From the NCBI GenBank assembly GCA_030411725.1, contig MU839827.1, forward strand, positions 682,001 through 746,000: a stretch of 64,000 bases of DNA, given 5' to 3'. Below the pieces are notes generated by a model. That model did no database searches, was not told the DNA's origin, and worked only from the letters and a program-made list of their open reading frames with translations. A program made the translations under genes and the position numbers. The DNA is from Echria macrotheca (lineage: Eukaryota > Ascomycota > Sordariomycetes > Sordariales > Schizotheciaceae). Of this stretch, positions 56,619 to 64,000 are shown one piece after another (position 1 is the first letter of the stretch; each line of letters starts with the position of its first letter).

Positions 56619-59600
56619 ATGGAAGCCCTCGCCGTCGTAGCTCTTGCTGGGAATATCCTGCAGTTTTTTGAGACGGGGACCAAGTTTGCTATCCGAGCGA
56701 GTGAGATTTGTCGATCCCAAGCTGCTGGTCAAGCATCGACACAGCTCAGTGAATTACACCATGTCGCCGACGATCTCCGGGGTCTGCTCGAAAAGCTCCA
56801 GCAGAAACCAGATGCGTCAAATCAGGGCCAATCACAGTTGTCGTCGCTCTCCGAGGCTTGCGCAGCTGTTACCCAGGAAATGTGTGCCAAGCTCGATGGG
56901 ATTGGCCTCACCGGGCACGGTCGACTTGAGCTTGTCATCCAAGAGTTCAGGGCGAGTTGGCACATCGAAGAGATACAAGCACTTGAAACCCGTATTTCTA
57001 GATTGAGGGACCAGCTTGCGGCTCATCTGGTCGTGAGTCTGAGGTGAGAGAGAACGATCAACCTGACTAAGGTGTTGCTGATCCAAGTAGGGACCTTACT
57101 ATCAAGTCACTGGAAAAGCAAGACGAGATTCTCTCTAAGATCGAAAACCTCCAGAGCTATGCCGGCGCATGCAACGCCGTCAACCAGAAGCCTCTCACGC
57201 AAAAACCCCCGGGTAGCATTTTCATCGCCTGCCTAGCTAGATTTCTTCCCGAGGATGACCAAGACGACCAACGGCAGATCTCCCTCCTCAAAAGCGCCAT
57301 GCGAAGAAATTTGGCAGCATCCGGGACCGACAAGGAGACACCGCCAAGTCCGTCCAAGTTCGCCCCATCGCTCGAGGAGAACGTTCGCAAGAAATTCATG
57401 GCGAGCCTGGATTACAGGGAACGTAGCTACAGAGAGTCTGCCATCAAGCATCCATACCAGGATACCTTCAAATGGATATTTCGCGATGGCCTGTGGAACA
57501 AGCGAACTTCATTCAGCCAGTGGCTGAGGTCTGACACGTCTGACAAGTCTGATTCAAACCTTTTTTGGGTCACAGGGAAGGCTGGCTCCGGAAAGTCCAC
57601 CCTCATGAAGTTCGTTTCGGATTTTCAGGAAGGCGGCGAGGGGGCGACAGAATGCCTGGCGTACCTAAAAAAATGGAGTGGCAAGTCGAAGCTGTTGACA
57701 GCGAGCTTTTACTTCTGGGCGTCTGGCACCGCGGCGCAGGCCTCACAGGATTCGCTGTTTCGATCTTTCCTTTACCAGGTCTTGAACCAGGTTCCTGCAG
57801 TCATTCCACGGGTTGCACCTCAGGTCTGGGAATCCGCCTGCCTGCTGGGCACGCCCATCTCACCCGACTGGTCCTCCGAGGCACTTCAACGGTTCTTCCG
57901 AAATGCGATGAAGGAAGTATCTGACGCACAGATCAAGATTTGTCTTTTCATCGACGGACTCGACGAGTTTGGAGGAAGTCCGGAAGTCCTGATTTCGGTT
58001 ATACGCGACGTGTTGCGGCTCCCAGGCGTCAAAGTCTGCGTATCAAGTCGGCCGTGGGTCCAGTTCGAGGATAGTTTTGGCCAGGGACCGAGTCTTCATG
58101 TTCAAGATCTTACGAGGTCTGATATTGAGCACTATGTCAAGTCGCATTTTAAAAACGACAGCGGATTTGCCAGGCTTTGCGAACACGACAAGATGTCTTT
58201 GGAACCCCATGGTTTCGCCAGCAACCTCGTCGATGAAATCGTCAAGAAAGCCGCAGGAGTATTTCTCTGGGTCCAGCTGGTTGTCAGCTCCCTTTTGTCA
58301 GGCCTCGAGAGCGGTGACCGAATAGAAGATCTGAAAAACAGACTCGACAGTCTCCCACCAGACATAGACAGTCTTTACAGCAGGATTCTCTGTGACATCT
58401 CCAGTCCGGATAACTGTTATTTCAAGCACGCGTGTCAACTATTCAGGCTCATGCTGGCCACGGATGGATCACCAGACGCTCTTCTGTTTTCATTCGCCGA
58501 CGAAGATGTTGACTTTGCAATCAACAAACTTGCTGTCCGACCCCTTACCCCTCAACAGCGGTCGGCCCAGATTCAGACTCTGCGACGAAGACTCAACAGC
58601 CGTCGCAAAGGGCTCTTGGAGATCGGAAAGGAAAACCAGGTCCAGTTCTTACATCGAACGGCTCGGGACTTCCTCATCAAGCCAGATACATCAGCGAAAG
58701 TTCATGAAGAACTTCAGGGGTCGTATTTCGACCCTCATCTTCAACTCTGCTCCGCTTATTTATGTCTCTATAAGACAAAGACCAAAGCCTGGGCTAAGGA
58801 GTTTGAGGGATGGATACAAGGGTGTCTGTCAGAGGCTTCCAAAGTCACCCAGCAGTCTGAAGTCATGGTGAACATATTGGACTCGCTCCATCAGACCATA
58901 GAAGCCTCTTCAAGACCCCGATATCTTTACGGAAGAGTTCTGGCACGAGTTCTCGAGGGTCCAGAACGTGATGCTTTCTTCAGTCACCAAACCCGAATCG
59001 AATTCTGCCAGTCATGGAGTGGCTTTCTGGCTCTTGTTACGTATTTCGGCATCATTCCGTATCTTGATGCTCGGGTGCCTCAAGGAGCCATTTGTAAGCG
59101 CGTCGAATCGAGTAATACGCTGACCTCCCGGTTTAATCGCTTGAGAAAATGGACAAGAGGACATTACAACCCCATTCCCCCCCTCCTCAAAAAGGGTTCA
59201 AAAGAACAACCCAGCGAGACCTTCCCCCTTCTTTTCGCTGCCTGCCTGAAAAAGAAACCAGACATTAAGGTGTTTCGGTGCCTTCTTCGTCACGGTGCTG
59301 ATCCCACGTTAAGAGTCAAACTAGATCAGTTTTACGACGCACCGTTCGATAAAATACCGCCTCATATTCGGGCCACGGAAACAGCTTCAGTCCTAAGTCT
59401 GATATTCATTTATGCGTGGTGGGCATCTGAGATTGAATGTGTATATAGATGCAGGTCTGTCTGGCTGCAAATCATGGTGTCACTATTGCGTCTCCGCAGC
59501 ACGGCCGAAGCGCAGAGTTCTCAGGCGGAGATTCGTGATGAAGTCGTACGAGTCTCGAAACTTATTGGGTTTGATCTCAGATCGAATTGGAACAGTATCG

Positions 59601-59647
59601 AACGAGAACTGAAATCTCTGTTTTCTGAGATGAATCTGGGCACATGA
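56619..59647 (+). CDS. NACHT-domain NLR-like STAND NTPase
   Basis: Two exons, 56619-57043 and 57091-59647, encode 993 aa across a 47-nt intron (GTGAGA, AGTAG; junction SL-R-DLTIKSLEKQ). The N-terminal helical domain (MEALAVVALAGNILQFFETGTKFAIRA...) has the look of the fungal Helo-like/SesA-like bundles that head many NLR-like proteins. A NACHT module follows: Walker A GKAGSGKST at 304-312, Walker B LFIDGLDEFGG at 427-437, then VCVSSRPW as sensor region and GVFLWVQLVVSSLL. A winged-helix-like part ends with QFLHRTARDFLIKP. The last ~300 residues have no clear ankyrin, WD40 or TPR array; one ankyrin-like fragment (FRCLLRHGADPTLRV) is visible. Such proteins act in non-self recognition, heterokaryon incompatibility or programmed cell death in fungi. 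The role of this one is unknown. It lies unusually close behind the dehydrogenase gene. Confidence 0.9.
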
Positions 59648-61117
59648 AGTTTCCTTTTGAACTATGCCACAGGGGGGAAGGGCTATAGCCGTGTTTGTTT
59701 AGTGCATGGGAATGATACTTGGCCCGATAGTTGGCTCTATTTTTAGCCGTTATGTTACCGAAGCTTCCAACTGGTGACGGATGATCTAGGGGAGCTATGT
59801 TTCTATTGTTATGAGTCTTGATATCCGACCCAGCCCCTGTCTCCCTTCCACAAACCGAGTCGTCCCTTCTAACATCAATTAGATCGTAATAGCCTCTTCT
59901 TTATAGCGTCTCTTTTCCCTCGAGAGATCAACTACGCTGTTTCTTTTCGGGTCAGAAGCTGCCTGTCTTCACAATTGAACCGGTAACCTCAGCTACCGCT
60001 ATAAGTATGGCATGAAGCCGACCCCCTTCGGGGTTTCCTCAAGATATCGCCCGCCCTACACCGCCCCTGTGGCTGCGCCTTTTTCTCCTCGCCATCTTTA
60101 TTCCACGCCTCGCCAACGCCGCCGAGCAATACCTCATCCACTATCTCCGGAAAAAAAGATAATATATTCTGCAACTCCTAAAAAAAGGAGAATTTAAAAT
60201 TCTCTAGACAATTACCGCATCTTCCGGGATTTCACGCCCTATTCAACGTACTTGTTACGGCCGTGCACCGCGCTGTCACGGCCTAGCGCAGCGCTGACGG
60301 CAACTAGGCTATGTTCCCCAAAAGGATACAATTCAATCAAGCTGACAGCTCGATTGATCTCAGCGCTCTATATAGCTCGTCACTTCGGCAGCTGCACGCA
60401 CAGGGCCGTGACACGGCTCACACTTTACACACCCTCTAAGCCCTATTTGCCACGAAAGATGTAAATTATTTCAACTCCAGCCAAAGGAGCGGAAAACCGA
60501 CGCTAAGATTACAGGGGGTTTCAAGTTACTTCTACGTGTGGAAACGGAGCACCATAACCACTGCAAAGGCAAGAGGCTTGAGGTAATAATGCGCGCAACC
60601 GTGAGATGTTGATGGTCATGTATAGTTGGGGTGGATGGCTCTCCCCCAACCAAAAAAGGCACTTACAAAAAAGGTGATTGGCACACGTTCAATACATTTC
60701 TCTAAAAGTGGCATAAATACAATTCATGACCACAAGCCCAATGTCTATCCGAATAAAACTCTAAAGTTCTCGAGGGGTTCACATGGCATGAAAGAGAGAC
60801 TCGAAATTTATTCAGAACTATTCCGCTTTTCTGTGGCTGTTGAAGTGTGGCCTGAATTTTGGCAATCCTTTTGCAGTGCCACTTTTTTTGCTGGGAGGGA
60901 GGGTGTGGTCAAACAGTTCATTGCTCGCTCATCATGTTATTTCCGTCACCCTGGCGTAAATCCTCTCGGCCGTAAGGGGCAGGGCGTGCCTTGGCTGGAA
61001 TGTCCGCTTACATCCGCCTCGTCCGAGGCTCCGAGCGGCGAGAACAACAACAATTGCTCCTGACAACCTCGGTCCCTCCCTGGCCATAGGTGTTTGAACC
61101 ACTCCCAATGCGCGACC
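59648..61117. other. intergenic, 1.5 kb, with short inverted repeats
   Basis: AT-richer than its surroundings at about 60150-60230. A 10-bp inverted pair (TGTCACGGCC at 60274-60283; GGCCGTGACA at 60404-60413) brackets a segment containing a TATATAG. This may be a remnant of a small element or only promoter structure. Frames at 60012-60197 and 60626-61063 lack motifs. Confidence 0.45.
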
Positions 61118-63178
61118 ATGTCTACAGGACTGCAAGATTCGCCTCGGCCGACGGCCTCGGGTTGTGTCGCGATTGACATGATTGGGCGGCAATCGCAGCC
61201 ACGACGGCGCAGAAGACCCGCGCTTTCATGTCTCGAGTGCCGACGCCGCAAGATCAAGTGCGACAGAGCAGACCCCTGTCGGCATTGTGTGTCTGCCAAA
61301 GTGCAGTGCACCTTTCGAACCTACAGTCTTCCTCCGCCCTCAGCGCCGTCCGATCTCTCCGGCCAGGCCCAACATGAGGGGACGCTGAGTACCGATGAAG
61401 TCACAGCGGAGCCGGTCGCAACATCACACGCGAACTATCAAAGCAGTGTGGCAACCCTCGAGTCCGGTCTGCAGGACCTCCATATAATTCTGAATACGAC
61501 GAGAATCATGAGGTTTCAGACAAGCATTGCTCCCGAGTTCAAACCCATCATCAATTGCTTTGCGAGGGCCTCATCGCAGAGCCTCGAGACCGAAGCCGTG
61601 GTCGGCCAGATCGGCGAGCTCCTGCGCGAGTGCAAGGGCACCGCCAAAAAGATCAAAGCCGGGCGACATGCGAGTACGAGGCCCTCCAATGCCGTCCTGG
61701 GCATCACGCTGCCTCGGCGCGACGTGGCAGCCGAAATGGCCACTCTGTACTTCCGATTCTTTGAGTCCACGTACCGAATACTCCATACGTCTAGCTTTTG
61801 GTCCGGGTTCAACAAGTTCTGGGACGACCCGGAAAATGCCACAGCCGATCATCGTCTCAAGGTGCTGCTTGTCGTTGCCATAGGGTCTAGTCTCTACGAG
61901 CATGGAGATGGCCGTGGCGCCTGGCGCCGCATGGTTGACCAGTGGGTGTACGCAGCCGAGGCATGGCTTGCCGTGCCACTGAAGAACCGCCTTAGCATTG
62001 CGGGGCTCCAGGTGCACTGCTTGACCATCCTAGCCAGGCAGATGCTCGCGGTCGGCGGAGATCTGGTATGGGTATCGGTGGGATCGCTCATCCACAAGGC
62101 CATGGAGCTCGGCCTGCACCGCGACCCCAAGCATCTCCCATCCATGTCAGTGCTGCAAGCCGAACTCCGTAGGCGACTCTGGGCGACCATCGCCGAAATG
62201 GCCATCCAGGCCTCGCTCGACTCAGCCATGCCGCCGAGGATTTCACTTGACGAGTTTGACACGGAGGCGCCCGCCAATGTCAACGACGACGAGATAGACG
62301 ACACCACGCAATCTCCGCTCCTGCCACGTCCCAGACACGCAGGAGGCTACACCTCAACGTCAATCCAGTTGCTGCTGCTCGACTCCCTCCCCGTTCGCCT
62401 TCGTACCCTGCAGCTTCTCAGCGGCCTTCACTCCAGTCTCGAGTATGCTGACGTCCTCGCACTCAGTGCTGAGATTTCCGACGCGTGCCGCGCAGCTACC
62501 GCCTACATGCGGGAGAACAAGGGGCTTGGTATCCTGCCGTTTCACCGAAACATGGTCGACTATCTCGTGCGGCGCTTTCTGCTGCCTCTACACCGCCCCT
62601 TTGCCACCGAGGCCCAGACCAACCCGCTGCTCTACGGGTCGGTCAAAGTTAGCCTCGACACGGCCATGTCCGTCATAGCGCCCGAGCCGGACGAGTACTT
62701 TTCTCGCGCAATGGCCATCGGCGGAGGTTTGTTCAGGGAGGGGTTCCGGTCGGCCATGACGGCCATTTCTCTCGAGCTTCTCGTCCAGGTCCAGGCACAA
62801 CACTTGGACGGGACGCTGCACCGCAACTCGCAGTACCGAGGCGTGCTGAAGCAGGCCGTCAGGGACATGATTGCCTTGTCAATCCGGAGAATTGAGCAGG
62901 GCGAAACCAATGTCAAAGCGCACATGTTCCTCCACATGATCTTGGCCCAGGCAGAGGCAGTTGAAGCGGGAGTCCCGTGCGAGCAGGCCATTGCGCAGGC
63001 CGCAAAGGATAGTTTGGCGTTTTGTCTGGCGCTCCTTCAGGCAGAGGCCGATAGCGCGCGAGATTCTGACTTGATGGTGGCAGGGTTTGGTGATGGCGGC
63101 GACTTTGACCTGTATGGTCTGGATGCAGACATTGATTTTGACTTTGACTTTCTCCAGCCTGACACAAGCTTTTCCTAA
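61118..63178 (+). CDS. Zn2Cys6 fungal transcription factor
   Basis: An intronless gene of 686 aa. A basic stretch (QPRRRRRPALSC) leads into the binuclear cluster CLECRRRKIKCDRADPC...C with Cys38, 41, 48, 54, 57 and 64, the exact C-x2-C-x6-C-x5-C-x2-C-x6-C spacing. The middle homology region typical of fungal regulators spans about 190-480 (GLQVHCLTILARQMLAVGGD, then KAMELGLHRDP and ELRRRLWATIAEM). The C-terminus is strongly acidic and aromatic (DFDLYGLDADIDFDFDFLQ), like an activation domain. It should bind CGG-type half-sites in the nucleus. The start is the ATG at 61118; the open frame extends only from a TTG codon upstream. The monooxygenase gene begins 310 bp downstream on the same strand, so a local regulator is plausible but not shown. 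Confidence 0.94.
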   Translation: MSTGLQDSPRPTASGCVAIDMIGRQSQPRRRRRPALSCLECRRRKIKCDRADPCRHCVSAKVQCTFRTYSLPPPSAPSDLSGQAQHEGTLSTDEVTAEPVATSHANYQSSVATLESGLQDLHIILNTTRIMRFQTSIAPEFKPIINCFARASSQSLETEAVVGQIGELLRECKGTAKKIKAGRHASTRPSNAVLGITLPRRDVAAEMATLYFRFFESTYRILHTSSFWSGFNKFWDDPENATADHRLKVLLVVAIGSSLYEHGDGRGAWRRMVDQWVYAAEAWLAVPLKNRLSIAGLQVHCLTILARQMLAVGGDLVWVSVGSLIHKAMELGLHRDPKHLPSMSVLQAELRRRLWATIAEMAIQASLDSAMPPRISLDEFDTEAPANVNDDEIDDTTQSPLLPRPRHAGGYTSTSIQLLLLDSLPVRLRTLQLLSGLHSSLEYADVLALSAEISDACRAATAYMRENKGLGILPFHRNMVDYLVRRFLLPLHRPFATEAQTNPLLYGSVKVSLDTAMSVIAPEPDEYFSRAMAIGGGLFREGFRSAMTAISLELLVQVQAQHLDGTLHRNSQYRGVLKQAVRDMIALSIRRIEQGETNVKAHMFLHMILAQAEAVEAGVPCEQAIAQAAKDSLAFCLALLQAEADSARDSDLMVAGFGDGGDFDLYGLDADIDFDFDFLQPDTSFS

Positions 63179-63488
63179 CCCCTTTCCGGATTAGCCGTTT
63201 AGATGTCTTGACACCGAAATCGCGCTCTCGGCCGAGGGCCCGGGGTTGCCTGACTAGAGATAGGTAGTTAGGGCGGCTTCACGGAGATAAGCGGTATAAC
63301 GCAGCCCCGTCTGCCCGCGCAGTATTAAACAAAACAAAGCCTCGCACTTGGTCGACTTCTTCTTTCAACTCAACCTAACCAGATCTCACAATTCCACCTA
63401 CTGCAAGGTCTCGAGTTTTGCCATCCTCGCACCCGCTTCAGCCACCGATCTGTCATCAGACTCAGTTTCCCTTATCCGCAGCTACGCC
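63179..63488. promoter_or_regulatory. promoter region of the FAD monooxygenase gene
   Basis: A 310-bp gap between two genes on the same strand. It is pyrimidine-rich at about 63355-63375 before the next ATG. A CCGAGGGCCCGG string near 63230 is GC-rich, but I cannot call a CGG-N-CCG operator from it. Confidence 0.4.
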
Positions 63489-64000
63489 ATGACACGAATG
63501 AAGGTCCTCATCAGCGGAGCCGGCATCGCCGGCAACTCCCTCGCGCTTCTCCTTTCACGGCTAGGCCACGACGTCACCGTCATCGAGCGGTTCCCCGACC
63601 TGCGCTCTACGGGCCTCCAGGTCGACCTCCGCGGCCACGGGGTCGAAGTCATCAAGCGCATGGGTCTGGATGACGAACTCCAGGCCAAACTCGTGCCCGA
63701 GCAGGGATTGGAGGTCGTCAACAGCGCTGGCACGCGCCAGGGCTTCTTTCCGGCGAACAAAACGTCATCGACCGGCCACCGACCACCCATGGTGCAAAAC
63801 TTCACATCCGACTACGAGATCATGAGAGGTGATCTGTGTCGGCTCCTGTACGACGCCGCCGTCAAGTCTAGGGCGCGCTTCGAGTTTAGTACGTCAATCG
63901 AGAGCTTCGATGACGGGGGGGGAGACGCGGTCCAAGTCAAGTTTGCCGATGGCAGGACCAGTCGCTTCGACGTCGTCGTGGGAGCCGACGGCCAGGGGTC
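63489..64000 (+). CDS. FAD-dependent monooxygenase (aromatic-ring hydroxylase type), 3' truncated by window end
   Basis: The first 170 codons are present; the gene continues past the window. The start MTRMKVLISGAGIAGNSLALLLSRLGHDVTVIER is the FAD-binding Rossmann motif (GxGxxG with the terminal acidic residue 31-33 positions on). The later VVVGADGQGS is the GD-type motif of class A flavoprotein hydroxylases (PHBH/UbiH family), and YEIMRGDLCRLLYDAA matches the conserved R-x-x-L segment in between. These enzymes use FAD, NAD(P)H and O2 to hydroxylate aromatic or polyketide substrates. The ATG at 63489 was chosen because it directly precedes the Rossmann strand; a second ATG three codons on is equivalent. 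No intron is needed in the visible part. Confidence 0.9.
   Translation, partial: MTRMKVLISGAGIAGNSLALLLSRLGHDVTVIERFPDLRSTGLQVDLRGHGVEVIKRMGLDDELQAKLVPEQGLEVVNSAGTRQGFFPANKTSSTGHRPPMVQNFTSDYEIMRGDLCRLLYDAAVKSRARFEFSTSIESFDDGGGDAVQVKFADGRTSRFDVVVGADGQG

Noticed and set aside
59960..60030. Possible tRNA-derived short element on the minus strand (GGTTCAATTG near an A-box-like string)
   Set aside because: The two boxes are too close together and no tail or second copy is visible in the window.
1..64000. CRISPR arrays, rRNA, intact transposons
   Set aside because: No regularly spaced repeats, no rRNA-like sequence and no transposase or reverse-transcriptase motif were seen on either strand.

Overview
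The window looks like chromosomal DNA of a filamentous ascomycete. The protein-coding genes carry short introns (about 48-127 nt) with GTANGT-type donors, CTAAC/CTGAC branch sites and YAG acceptors, and the gene set is fungal: Zn2Cys6 regulator, P450, GH43, GH76, CE16, NACHT protein, Rax1-like RGS protein, FWD-1-type F-box protein. The coding style is that of Sordariomycetes, perhaps Sordariales/Chaetomiaceae; the rank below class is a guess. I support 23 protein genes, 16 of them split. I found no rRNA, no convincing tRNA, no CRISPR array and no intact transposon.

Layout. 0-2.1 kb: no gene. 2.1-19.5 kb is a housekeeping block: an NmrA-like protein, ESCRT-III Vps60, an FWD-1-type F-box/WD40 protein, the Rho GEF Cdc24, the small mitochondrial ribosomal protein Mrp10 (hidden in two short exons) and a large disordered nuclear-looking protein. 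19.5-23.5 kb: a 4 kb gene-free stretch. 23.5-42 kb is rich in secretory and cell-surface functions: a DXD glycosyltransferase, a secreted GH43, a quinone-oxidoreductase-like MDR enzyme, a Cys-rich membrane protein with sensor-like topology, a small secreted protein, a GPI-type GH76 mannanase, a microsomal P450 and a Fringe-like glycosyltransferase. An assembly gap with long G and C tracts lies at 42.0-42.2 kb.

43.7-54 kb holds an enlarged Skp1-family protein, a Rax1-like RGS membrane protein, a CE16 esterase, and two neighbouring secreted Cys-rich proteins that share a domain. The second adds an M15-like metallopeptidase-type tail. 55-64 kb holds a zinc alcohol dehydrogenase, a NACHT NLR-like protein only 161 bp downstream of it, a Zn2Cys6 regulator, and the start of an FAD monooxygenase that runs off the window.

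Functional themes, as inference: cell-surface polysaccharide remodelling and signalling in the middle of the window, and an accessory right end (NLR, regulator, oxidoreductases) that may border a metabolic cluster. Exon boundaries were read by eye from splice signals and frame agreement. They are strong where a motif crosses the junction, and ambiguities are noted. The most unusual items are the NLR-like protein without a clear repeat domain, the Skp1 protein with a large insertion, the Cys-rich gene pair, and a recurring ACCTAGGT motif in noncoding DNA and introns.
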